Shown here: piece after piece, positions 1 to 8,952 of the stretch
How the letters are laid out: each line of letters starts with the position of its first letter
Position numbering within the stretch: the first letter of the stretch is position 1
Notes under the pieces: model-generated
The model's database searches: none
What the model was told of the DNA's origin: nothing
Seen by the model: only the letters and a program-made list of their open reading frames with translations
Translations under genes and position numbers: made by a program
Assembly: GCA_019677205.1 (NCBI GenBank)
Contig: JAAMXY010004196.1
Coordinates: 1-35,193 of the forward strand
DNA length: 35,193 bases
Source of the DNA: Pinguiococcus pyrenoidosus
Taxonomy: Eukaryota > Sar > Pinguiophyceae > Pinguiochrysidales > Pinguiochrysidaceae
Direction of reading: 5' to 3'

Positions 1-3000
1 CTGCACCGCCCGAGGGCTGCAGATACAAGCGCTGGCAAATCCAGTCCACAAGCTCGCGTTCTCTAGCCTTCAGAAGCAGAGGAGATGGTCCCACCTCGGC
101 CGTGGCACTATCGATCAGCTTCTCTGCTGCCCGCGCGTCGACAAGCGACGCCGAAACTTCCGCTTGAAAGCCTTCCCCTTCAACGTCGCCCTCCAAATCC
201 TCTTCGGAACGTTGTGACGCTTGTATACCCTTCGGCCTGCCTGCTTTCTCTCGATCTCCGTGCCTCTTGTGAGCTCCTCCTTCTTTGGCTTCTGGGGCCT
301 CGGCACTCTCTTGCTTCGCGCTGCCGACGAGCTCGCTGGCAAGGATCTGGTCCAGCTGTTCTGACGAATCTTCCGTCGAAGTGACCAGCGCCTGGAGTAC
401 AAGTTTGTGCTTCTCCGGCTGTGATAGCCTTGTCGCTAGCCTCATCGCATGGGCAATCCGGGCCCGAGGCACGCTCTGCGTGCTTGCCTGGGCGAGAAGC
501 AGAACGTGACGTGCTCGTGAGATCTCCCGCTTCATCAGCTTTTTCGCTGCCCGACAGCGCTTGTCGTCGTTGTCTTTTAGCCACGTGGACAACGTGGGCA
601 GATCGAGTCGAGCGCGGAAAGCCTCGCAGGTCTGGAAGTTGTACGCTTTCACCACGAACTCGTCGATGCTCCGGTATACTTGCACGACGTGAAGCTCTCC
701 CGAGACGCGCCGAAGGAGCTTCGCAACCTCCTCGCCTCGTTCACCTTGGCTTCTGCGCGTGAAGATGACCACGGGACGACCATGCACAACGCGGCAGAGC
801 AGTCTATCCGAGACATACGACAGATGCCTTTGGTCGAGGACATCGTTGAGGCTCAGGCCAGCTGTCCCCAGGGCCTCTTCCAGGTACTTTCGGATGCTCG
901 CCTCGTCAAAGGTGAAGGAAAAGGACTCCTGCGACGCCGGAATGTAAACGGCGATACGCATGCTAAGATCCTTGCTGGAAGCGGACACGTCCGTGCGCCA
1001 GATGGTGATCTTCGAGGGGACGCCGTTCAGCTTCTTGCAGAGCCGGAACACGATCGCCGCCTCTCGCTTGCGCCTCCTTTCCCGAAGCGCTTTCCTGTAT
1101 GCGGCATGCTTTCGGCGCCTCTCAGCGACAATCTCTGCATGTATCACGAGATACTTTGCGCGCTGCTCGTGGCACCGGTATCTTGCTTGAACGAGAACTG
1201 CGGCGTGGTAGCGCCGGCGGCAGATCCAGTCCAGTACAAGTGCCTTGATCCTCCTGACGTATCTGCGGCGATACACCAAGCGGCGAATCTCGGCTTCGAT
1301 GCAGATGGCGCCGCGCCTCTTCCGCTTGTACAGGGAGGAAGTCCACACGGTGCGGTGGAAGGCCTGAAGCCGCGTTGCGGCGCAGCTTCGTAGCGCCTGC
1401 GCCTTGATGGCGAGGATTTTGGCTTCTCGCCAAGTGAGCGCGTTGACCTGCGGTACCAGAGCGATGTACTCCAGGATCACTTCCATCATCGCCACGTCCG
1501 GAGTTGCGGCCAGTCTCTCGTAGCGGAGCAGCGCAAGCTCGTAAAGCGCCTCTACAAAGCCATCCAGGTCAATGTACCGTGCCGTTCTGATCGCGTCTTC
1601 TGTTGCTGCGCTTCTCCTTTTCACAAGCTGTCGAGTGAAGGCCAAGTCGACTTGCGATGTTCGCTGTGGCTTGTGCATATCTGGGAAGAGCTTCATCTCG
1701 CGGGCAAACTTGGTCCACTTGGCACCGTCTACGCCGTCCGTCTTCGGGTACCAGCCACACAATACGGTGTAGGCCTCCGTCAGAATCATCTTGAGCGATA
1801 CGCGCGCGAAGAAATCCATGCGCTGCATGTATAGAGGGGGATGGGGCACCCGCACATCGACGCAAAGTCTTTCCAAGTCCCTCCAAGGGAGGGACACGTG
1901 AAAATGGGTCTCGAACTTGTCGCTGCACTGAAAGTCAGAGCCGTATGGGACCTTGCCGTTGTCGAAGTCGATGCGCCACTGGCGCCGGTGGTCTTCGGAC
2001 TCCGGGATCAGCTTCCACGCGAAGACCTCTTCGAATCTGTGGCCTTTCTCGTAGCCAGCAGCTTCCTCGACGTCCTCGCTTTCACCGGCGTGCTCCACCG
2101 TCTCCTCGTCCGACCCCGTGTCGATCGCCGTTGGCGCGTCCATGATGCTGATCTGGAGTGCCGAGCCGTGCAGTGCCTTTTGCGCGGCTTCCGCTGCTAT
2201 GGCGCTGAGGGCAGGTCCGGACAGCGCGGCTGTCCTCTTCGGTTTGAAGGACCCGGCCAATTTCTCGACCCGTTCAGCCGCCTGCTGACTGCGCTTCTCC
2301 TCGGATCGGTGAGGTGGCGGTCCCACGGCTGGAGCCGCATCGAGATTTCCCGGTTTCTCGCGTCCTTTGGTCAGCGTTGTGCATTGCTCTTCCCATTCGA
2401 ACGCTTCGGCCAATTCCACTTGCAGACCATCAACTCGGACTACCTTCCAGTCCCTTCCGGATGGCTCAAAGAGGCGAAGCGTGTCCCCCGGTGCGAGAGA
2501 ATCCGCAACGTGATTCTTCGCTTGAAGCTCGCTCAAGCCTTGAACGACAGTAAACGTCGTCATGATGGGCACCGGAACGAGAGGTGGGAGAGCCGTGGGC
2601 GGGGCAGGAGTCTGCGGACTTTCGCCGTTTTCCGCTTCCCCTCGTCCAGCGACCGACGTCCTGTGGCCTCGCCGACGGGATCCGCTCCGTCGCGACCGCT
2701 GCCGGGATTTCTTGCCTCGGCGAAGGCGCAACCGCCGCGGCCTTGGCGGCCGACGTCTCCCCTTCTGACCAGATTTGCTCTCCCGCAGGCCCGTGCCCTC
2801 CTCTTCGGCCTCCATCCAACCATCGTCGGACGCATCTGTGGCGCCCTCATCATCAAGCTGCTCGCTTTCCGTGCCATCATCGTCGACATCTGAATGCCTC
2901 AGCTGCTCATCAGCGGCATCATGCGAAGCAAGGAGGTCAACGTCGAATGGACTGATTGCGTCGTCTGTCGAGTCGGTGGCTTCGTGCACGACCAGTTCTT

Positions 3001-4546
3001 CCTCAATTTCCTCACGTGTACATTCTGCGGTTTGCAGAGGCACGGTTGGCGAGAGGTCCGCATCGTCCCCAGCAGCGTCATCTTCTTGGCCATCCGCCCC
3101 CTGGGGGCTAGCCTGCGAAGTGCTCGGTTGCACGGCATCCGACTGCCCCTGCTCCAACACTCGGACTTCGCTGGTGCCAAGCACTTGCCGATCGAGTTTT
3201 GACCTCAAGTCCTGGACGTCGTGTTGCAGCTTCGTGAGGGCCTCTTCGTTGACCGGAGAGTCACGTTGAGACGAAGTTGACGCCGCATGCAGCTTCATCT
3301 GATGCGCCACAAGCTGCCTCATCCAAAAGGCGACATCCGCAAGCTCTACGCTGTACGCGCTCACATTTTGCAAGTCCAGCTCTGGGCTCTGGAGGAGCCG
3401 CGTCAGGAAGGCCAAGGCGTCGAGGGGCAAGAGGCTGGACACTTGAAGCCTCGCCAGGCCGTGAGCGAGCCATTCCGCTTCCTTCGCATGCTTGGGCAGC
3501 TGTCTCACAGTGAGAATTTCATGCCGTCGGGCGTCGTATGTCTGCGTAGCAGCTGCTTCGGCACTCCGAATCAATACCACGAGCGCGCTGTACAGCTGAC
3601 TCAGCGAGCCGGGGGCGCCAACCAAGAGCTTTGGATCAAGAACTGGCGTCGTCATGGCCTCGTCTGCAAATCTGGAGTATCGCTCTGCGAATGACGTCGG
3701 CAAAGGCAGAGCAGCCGCTGTCGGGCGCTTCAGCGCTCGATTTGGTCTTCGCTTGACTGCTCCCATTGGAGCTACGTCGTGAGATCGACCTTTCTTTGTC
3801 TTCATCCATTCTTTTTCTTCCGCAAGAATCAGTTCCACCGCTCTCTTGATCCTCGCTGGGTCCGCTTCAGGCTGCTGATCAGCATCTGAATTGGCCGCTG
3901 CTGTCGGAGAGGGCAGGTCGCAGACTTCGTCCATGCTGTGAGGCACGAAGAGAGGGTTTCGGCTAAGCGCTACCCCAGATGGCAACTGTCCCAGCAGGTC
4001 TGGCATATTCCCGATCACTGCGGCTGCGTCGTGCAGCATTCTACAGAGATACGGCCTTCCCTGGTACTCAAAGGGATAGCTCGCGAGCAAGGACAGCGCC
4101 GTGCTGGTCTTTGACGAGAGCTTCTGCCCGGCCGAGAAGTTTGCCTCCACTATGGTAGCTAGCTCTGCCTGCAGCATCGATGCTCGCTTGTGAACCACCC
4201 GCGAAGCCTTGAGGGCCACTTGTGCTCGCTTCCATCTCCAGATTGCCTCCACGGTATCAAGGGTCGACTGCCGTAAACCTTGGAGTTTTGTGCTTGCAAC
4301 GTCTGCAGCCAAGGGGAGTCTCTTCTTGCCCGCTGCTGAACACGACAACTCGGAGAGAAGAGCTTCACGGCCAGCGACGGCGCTCGACGCAGCCTCCTCG
4401 ATCTGCTGGAGGTATTGACGGGCGACGTCGCTCAGAGGCGGCGTGGACAATGGCGCGGATGGTGCTCTCCTTCGAAGCCGAGAGGGCACCGAAGCCCGTC
4501 GTGAAGGCACTTGCACCGGGGACAAAGACGACTCGGGTCCACGCAT
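1..4546 (-). CDS. N-terminal part of a giant IQ-motif protein (truncated by window edge)
   Basis: A single uninterrupted frame runs from the ATG at 4546-4544 to the left edge, 1515 codons with no stop; I checked every codon in the register. An in-frame TAG lies a short way upstream of the ATG. The order is: Ala-rich helical N-terminus, an acidic Asp/Glu-rich stretch (about residues 500-580), a basic Arg/Ser segment (about 590-640), then a folded part. There the sequence WTKFAREMKLFPD (about residue 940) and the following block, ending in an aromatic YIDLDGFVEALYELA, resemble the p25-alpha/EF-hand-like modules of protist cytoskeletal proteins. It is followed by IQ-like, Arg-rich helices such as AATRLQAFHRTVW and AAVLVQARYRCHEQRAKYL (about 1050-1150). 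A calmodulin-binding cytoskeletal or flagellar role is inference. No intron is seen in 4.5 kb, unlike most neighbours. The C-terminus is missing. Confidence 0.85.
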   Translation of the reverse strand, partial: MRGPESSLSPVQVPSRRASVPSRLRRRAPSAPLSTPPLSDVARQYLQQIEEAASSAVAGREALLSELSCSAAGKKRLPLAADVASTKLQGLRQSTLDTVEAIWRWKRAQVALKASRVVHKRASMLQAELATIVEANFSAGQKLSSKTSTALSLLASYPFEYQGRPYLCRMLHDAAAVIGNMPDLLGQLPSGVALSRNPLFVPHSMDEVCDLPSPTAAANSDADQQPEADPARIKRAVELILAEEKEWMKTKKGRSHDVAPMGAVKRRPNRALKRPTAAALPLPTSFAERYSRFADEAMTTPVLDPKLLVGAPGSLSQLYSALVVLIRSAEAAATQTYDARRHEILTVRQLPKHAKEAEWLAHGLARLQVSSLLPLDALAFLTRLLQSPELDLQNVSAYSVELADVAFWMRQLVAHQMKLHAASTSSQRDSPVNEEALTKLQHDVQDLRSKLDRQVLGTSEVRVLEQGQSDAVQPSTSQASPQGADGQEDDAAGDDADLSPTVPLQTAECTREEIEEELVVHEATDSTDDAISPFDVDLLASHDAADEQLRHSDVDDDGTESEQLDDEGATDASDDGWMEAEEEGTGLRESKSGQKGRRRPPRPRRLRLRRGKKSRQRSRRSGSRRRGHRTSVAGRGEAENGESPQTPAPPTALPPLVPVPIMTTFTVVQGLSELQAKNHVADSLAPGDTLRLFEPSGRDWKVVRVDGLQVELAEAFEWEEQCTTLTKGREKPGNLDAAPAVGPPPHRSEEKRSQQAAERVEKLAGSFKPKRTAALSGPALSAIAAEAAQKALHGSALQISIMDAPTAIDTGSDEETVEHAGESEDVEEAAGYEKGHRFEEVFAWKLIPESEDHRRQWRIDFDNGKVPYGSDFQCSDKFETHFHVSLPWRDLERLCVDVRVPHPPLYMQRMDFFARVSLKMILTEAYTVLCGWYPKTDGVDGAKWTKFAREMKLFPDMHKPQRTSQVDLAFTRQLVKRRSAATEDAIRTARYIDLDGFVEALYELALLRYERLAATPDVAMMEVILEYIALVPQVNALTWREAKILAIKAQALRSCAATRLQAFHRTVWTSSLYKRKRRGAICIEAEIRRLVYRRRYVRRIKALVLDWICRRRYHAAVLVQARYRCHEQRAKYLVIHAEIVAERRRKHAAYRKALRERRRKREAAIVFRLCKKLNGVPSKITIWRTDVSASSKDLSMRIAVYIPASQESFSFTFDEASIRKYLEEALGTAGLSLNDVLDQRHLSYVSDRLLCRVVHGRPVVIFTRRSQGERGEEVAKLLRRVSGELHVVQVYRSIDEFVVKAYNFQTCEAFRARLDLPTLSTWLKDNDDKRCRAAKKLMKREISRARHVLLLAQASTQSVPRARIAHAMRLATRLSQPEKHKLVLQALVTSTEDSSEQLDQILASELVGSAKQESAEAPEAKEGGAHKRHGDREKAGRPKGIQASQRSEEDLEGDVEGEGFQAEVSASLVDARAAEKLIDSATAEVGPSPLLLKARERELVDWICQRLYLQPSGGA

Positions 4547-4717
4547 GATGCAACAGCTGCACCCTCGGTCGCCCGGAAGAAGCCCCTACGCAGCAAAGCA
4601 AGGCGCTTTCCTCTCCCGGACCCTTGTTCCGTACAGGCTGCAAGGAGCGGACTCCTCTACTACAGTACTCGGCTCTAGCTACTAGTCTTGGTACTACCCA
4701 AGGGCTCTGGACCGTAA

Positions 4718-5182
4718 CCGTCAAAAAAACCCCGCTCGAAAAAATCGCCAGAATTTTATTGTTACGCGTGCTGCCCAGTCAAGGCGATAAAACACGGTGG
4801 GAACACTTCGAATGCCAAAGCTCATTGCGATTCACAGCACAGAGAATTCAGGCACATTTTGGACAGCGGCAAGAAGGTCAAGCAGTCCAAGGACACGGAG
4901 CGTTTCATTCTTGAAACAATCGTGGGCAAGGGACTCCCCTTCTCCTTCTTTGACGATACGGCCATCCGTGACGTCATCTCCTCGATCACAGGTCGCAAAT
5001 TCGAGGCTCCGAGCAGACGTACTCTGCGCCGTCGCCTAGATGAGGGCTATGATCAGATTGTTGCGTCCATGAAGAGCTCCATCAAAGCCCACGTTTCTGC
5101 TCCGTCCAGGAGAAGGGCGAGGAGCTTTGCTTTCAAAGACTTGGACGCAACCGTCCGCAGCGCTCTTTCCTGGGCTCTCTGA
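4718..5182 (+). mobile_element. hAT-type transposase remnant: BED zinc finger plus N-terminal segment
   Basis: An open frame of 154 codons begins directly after a TAA (4715-4717) and has no usable ATG near its start. It encodes a BED-like finger (CYAC at 4760-4771, then HGGNTSNAKAH and QHRE supplying the His ligands). This is followed by the segment that comes after the finger in hAT transposases, with LPFSFF and APSRRTLRRRL (about 4930-5040). The frame ends at TGA 5180-5182, before any DDE/RNase-H catalytic core or dimerisation domain. It is therefore a 5'-truncated, 3'-truncated fossil. No flanking 8-bp target duplication or terminal repeat was identified by eye. Confidence 0.6.
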
Positions 5183-6010
5183 GCTGCGGTAGACGCCATG
5201 TATGGCTGGCTTCCGCAGATTGAGTTTGGCCTTCCAAGAGACAATCTTCTCAGAGCTCCAGCAATAGATTCGCCGATGTTGCTTATCTCCCCAGTGCTGT
5301 GCTCCTTGAAAAAGGTTGCATCGCCCGCTGCCGAAGTCGCGAATGTCCATCAGCTCAAAGCAATCCCTTTTTTGGCGCGCAATCGATTTCAGACGCCGTT
5401 GTCCTCGCATCCAGCTGCAATGCCAAGCCTCTCCACCAGCGCATTATGAGCAACCCCGAGGGCCTCAGCAGGAGTTAGGTCTCGCACACGAAGGTCGTCT
5501 TGAAGAATTTCTTTCGCGCGCTTCAAAGAATGCCAAGCCACGGCCAAATGCTAATAGAGCTCCCTCGTTTGTGACTCACGACGACAGTGGACATCACTTG
5601 CGAGGGAAAGAGAGGTCAGCAAGATTTCAAGGGGACGTGATCAAGCTCTCTGCTGTTCACCGTACGACTGTATGCTTGAACGCCGCAAAGACTTTCATGA
5701 ACCCCGGGGAACGAACTCCGCCACGAAAACCCCAACCAAGACTCCACGCCTTCTTCAGCTTCTCTGCCGCCGTTTCCCGCACAACGCACTTCTACCGCCT
5801 AAACGATTTCGCCACAGTGAGCACTTTATCAAGAGAAGTCATCATAATGACCGTAGTGTACCTCAGAGATTCGAGAGAGAGCGATCATCACGCAAGGCCG
5901 AACGCTGGACAAAAAAGCGACAAATTTTGGCAGCCTTTCTCTGCTGTGTGATCATCAGATGCTTTCAACAACTTCGCTTCACCGAAGATGTACAGTTGGA
6001 TGAGATCTGA
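5183..6010 (+). other. Degenerate sequence after the hAT remnant, no gene recognised
   Basis: This stretch contains an open plus-strand frame of 211 codons (5316-5951), but its product is low in structure and matches no family I know. On the minus strand, around 5391-5050, a frame with two in-frame TGA codons near its start reads AAGDATFFKEHSTGEISN and IGESIAGAL. This faintly recalls the DUF659/RNase-H part of hAT transposases. If real, that piece is inverted relative to the BED fragment and would indicate a rearranged element. I regard the whole stretch as transposon debris. Confidence 0.3.
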
Positions 6011-6181
6011 ATTTCATTTTCAATATGTTAATCTTCTTCGATCGCTGCGATTTTGTGCATATGCACGAGACTTTGACGTGGTACGATGAGAAAGATGACT
6101 GTAGCGCCAATGTTTGTGATAGGGTAAAATTGATGATCAACTTGGTTAAAAAAGACACGAAAAATACACGATGAAACTTAA

Positions 6182-6416
6182 CAGGGGGTCCCGTTAACAA
6201 CTAGCACCTTGTATCTGTCCGGCAAGTACCTTTAGACGCCTTGTGAAGCGTCTCACGCTCTCAAAAACACGTCTTTGCCTACCAAACTTCGCATAGAGTA
6301 CCTAAGTCGTGCATATGTGCGCGTTCATGTTCTTTAAATTTGCGGCAAGCCTATTCCCACAAAAGCCCACATTTGCGATGGGGCGGACAGGTGCCAGTTG
6401 TTAACGGGACCCCCTG
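6182..6416. mobile_element. MITE-like element with 27-bp terminal inverted repeats
   Basis: The left arm, 6182-6208, begins CAGGGGGTCCCGTTAACAAC. The right arm, 6390-6416, is its reverse complement with one mismatch in 27 positions (A at 6203 against G). Both ends are flanked directly by TTAA (6178-6181 and 6417-6420), consistent with a piggyBac-type TTAA duplication. The symmetric sequence also allows a TA duplication with 28-bp arms, as in Tc1/mariner elements. The 235-bp interior is non-coding and partly AT-rich. This is a non-autonomous element; no source transposase is present here. Confidence 0.75.
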
Positions 6417-6420
6417 TTAA

Positions 6421-7130
6421 AAACTAAAACCAGAAACGAAAAACCGGACGAGGGACAGGACGAAGTAAAGACACAATATGCAACTCCAAGTATGCTACAT
6501 GCAACTTCTAGAAGATCGCATGCATCACACCACTTTTAAAAGATTTGAGGAGATACTGATTCGACCCTTTGTCTGGTATTCAGATTGCAATGCCAATCGT
6601 GAATGAAACAAAAAAAGAAAGCCGACCAACATATTAAATTGAGGGTTTCTTCGCAAGATTGTGCAGCTTTGTTGTTAAGCCTCTTTTATTCATTTTTAGC
6701 AGGCTCGCTTGTAACATGTGTTTGTCATTATTGAACGTTGATTGTTATTACACTGGGTTCATATACAAAGCTTACATCTAGTGTCTGTCCGTTAATTATC
6801 TTTTTGTTTTTTTTTCGCAGGTTTCTTACCATCAAAACGTCTGCTATAATTTACGGATTTCCGCATGGATTATGCTTTGTGCAGTTTTTATGCACGTAGT
6901 TTTTCTGAAATATGATGAAATCTCCAATGCTCCAATGATATGCGTTTTCAGCCCGCAAAAGAATGGTACCCCTTTTATTTGAACCCAATAGTAGCTATGA
7001 TAATTTTCGTAAGAAACAATGCAAACCCTAAGGGTCGTTTATACAGGGAACGAATCCTTCAAATATTTTTCAGGATTATATGAAATACTCATAAATGTTT
7101 AGCCGTTAAAAATCTCGCTTTCAAAAATGA
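6421..7130. other. AT-rich gene-free stretch
   Basis: About 700 bp of strongly AT-rich DNA with T and A runs and no open frame of interest, in sharp contrast to the GC-rich genes on both sides. I see no RNA gene or clear repeat in it. It could be transposon-derived spacer. Confidence 0.5.
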
Positions 7131-7187
7131 CGGTTCGATTTTCGACTCCATGCGAGCGCGATCGATTTATTTCGAACGAATGTCGAA

Positions 7188-7428
7188 GCAGAGGAGCCCG
7201 GCGCAGAGCAAGGACCAGGAGCAGCGCGCCACCAAGAGCATGGCGTAGCGCGCGGACCAGCAGCGGCTCACGGACCAGCAGCAGCGCGCCAGCGAGAGGA
7301 GCACGGCGCAAAGCACGGACGAGCAGCAGCGCGCGGACCAGCAGCAGCGTGTCAAGCAGAGGAGCCCGGCGCAGAGCGGACCAGCAGCGGCGCGCGGATC
7401 AGGAGCGCGCCACCAAGAGCACGGCGTA
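7188..7428. repeat. Low-complexity imperfect repeat block (GACCAGCAGC family)
   Basis: The block is built from degenerate copies of GGACCAGCAGCAGCGCGC and GAGGAGCCCGGCGCAGAGC. A 22-bp segment at 7188-7209 recurs at 7356-7377. A 24-bp segment at 7224-7247 recurs with one change at 7405-7428. The block therefore looks like a partly duplicated unit of about 170-180 bp with shorter internal repeats. Translated on the plus strand it gives Gln/Arg/Ser-rich sequence, interrupted by a stop in one frame. It begins abruptly at the end of the AT-rich stretch. Confidence 0.6.
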
Positions 7429-7448
7429 AACGTCAATGCACTCTATGG

Positions 7449-7610
7449 TATCCGTTTACGGATGGCATCTTTAGCGACGACTTCTGCCAGGAGAGACTTG
7501 CTTTCAACGGCACGGAAGACATCCTCCGAATAATGCATCTGCTCGAACGCGAAGAGGCGCTGTGGCGGCACACGCCCATGCTGGACAAGGGCCAACAGGG
7601 ACTTGGATGA
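7449..7610 (+). pseudogene. Possible decayed ORF, unrecognised
   Basis: The plus-strand frame reads PFTDGIFSDDFCQERLAF, then an Ile/Leu/His-rich helix, and stops at TGA 7608-7610. Directly after the stop another frame continues with a helical sequence (DECLERYRKLLESLNENP, from about 7603). This suggests a frameshift or an unrecognised small intron. The first part weakly resembles the N-terminal region of Harbinger-type DDE proteins, which is only an impression. The downstream part to about 8310 shows nothing I can name on either strand. Confidence 0.2.
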
Positions 7611-8337
7611 ATGTCTGGAGCGATATCGGAAGCTACTCGAGAGTCTCAACGAGAATCCCAAGCTCGTTTCACACGTAGAACACGAGCCCGATGGCGTCAA
7701 ATCCCTCAAGAATCCCAGGATGTGGCTCTCCTTGTCCGTGCTGGAAGCTGCGGGGGATTCTCCGTTCACGAAGCGCAGGAAACTCGAACGGCGGTGGCGG
7801 GCATCCCCCGTCGAGGGACGGCTCAGCGGAATCCGATTCCTTCGATGATCGCTTGAACCGATGCATAGACGTTGGCCATCACTGGCACGCATGCCATTCC
7901 GAAAGTCTGAAGGGCGTGCAAACCTTCGAGGAATTCTGTGGGTCGCACGAAAGTGACACGGTTGTGCGACAGGCGTAGTACAGACTCGCCCTTTCCGCCC
8001 ACCCAGACATGGGTTCATTGTTGACAGCAGGAGCTAGCTACCAGCACTGAGGAGACAGCGAGCAATGGGAGATATCTCAGGCAGGTGCTCCCACTCCGGT
8101 CACAAGCATGTTTTTTTCCGTACTTGTTTCGCAGTGCCTTCCAGGGACTCTTTCGTCCCACCTTCTCGCGACACAGCGCCGCACGCCCTGACCTCGCTCG
8201 GCTCCTTATCTCGTCTTCCCTAGCTAGAGCGAGATCATCGCGCGCACTCATCATGCATCATCGCCTCTACCTTGCTTCTTTCCCATCATTGGAATTACAG
8301 GCACCTCCGGCGTCATATGGACCTCGAGCTTCTTCTC

Positions 8338-8760
8338 TTAGGATAATGGGCTGCCGGGTGACCCCTGCGAGGTGAACCCCTGTGGCGGCCCAGCAGGTTC
8401 AGCTTGCTCATCGGCATCCGCCACCGTCGTCTCGATCTGCTGATACCTGTGACGGAGAAGGTCAGTCGGAGGTCAAGAGGGATAGGAAAGGGGCGTTCTG
8501 ACCTCTTGTTTCTGTTCGTTCTCAAAGGCCTCCCTTCGCGCCTGTTTCTTAGGTCCTGGTGGCTCACCGAGGACAGCATCTGCAGGTCTCGAGCACCTGC
8601 TGCTCGCGTGCGACGCCGTGTGCCGACCATTGCGCGGGTACTTTGTGGAGACAGTGGCGTCCGCCGAAAGAGAGGGCGCAGGAGGATAGATGAAAGGAGC
8701 AACGGCCAGTTTGAACGGACGATTGAAAGAAGAAGGGCCAGCATGAATGTCCTGACCCAT
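8338..8760 (-). CDS. Candidate two-exon gene for a 119-aa unknown protein
   Basis: Exon 1 is 8760-8503 (86 codons from an ATG). It contains FNRPFKLAVAPFIYPP and ends in a charged helix, KKQARREAFENEQKQE. A GT-AG intron of 63 nt (8502-8440) joins it in phase 0 to exon 2, 8439-8338, which starts QIETTVADADEQAEP and ends in a Pro/Gly/Ser tail with TAA. The intron length matches the rest of the window, and the gene would sit head to head with IDI-SQS across an AT-rich spacer, the usual arrangement here. I do not recognise the family. Overlapping frames on both strands are also open, so the call is tentative. Confidence 0.4.
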
Positions 8761-8952
8761 ATACTATTTGACAGCTTTTTTATACTATTACAGTCCATTT
8801 CTGTCTCGTCACAGAAAGCTTTTCGAAGCTTTCCATGACGTGTGTTCACGTGAGGGTCCTTGGCAAGTGTCGCAACGCGCGAGGGCGCCCAGCGCAGTAC
8901 TTTTCACCCACGTTTCAGCACTTCATTGGTGTTCTCCATCGCGCAGGAAAAG
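8761..8952. promoter_or_regulatory. Presumed divergent promoter upstream of IDI-SQS, with palindrome
   Basis: An AT-rich spacer upstream of the IDI-SQS start codon. It holds an inverted repeat with 8-bp arms, GAAAGCTT (8814-8821) and AAGCTTTC (8826-8833), separated by TTCG. The motif CTTTTCGAA lies across it (8819-8827), about 130 bp before the ATG. A role in transcription is inferred from position and from similar features in other divergent spacers. Confidence 0.4.

Noticed and set aside
680-1393. 237-codon plus-strand open frame
   Set aside because: It is also in antisense register with the giant gene, which explains the lack of stops in GC-rich codons; the product has no recognisable pattern.
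1841-2893. 350-codon plus-strand open frame
   Set aside because: It is the exact codon-register antisense of the giant minus-strand gene, and its product is low-complexity with no domain. The minus frame is far longer and contains folded segments.
5316-5951. 211-codon plus-strand frame after the hAT remnant
   Set aside because: There is no domain, the composition drifts into AT-rich DNA, and it lies in transposon debris; it was not called as a gene.
8313-8849. 178-codon minus-strand frame and 144-codon plus-strand frame (8404-8838)
   Set aside because: Both overlap the better two-exon candidate and have Arg/Ser-rich, unstructured products.
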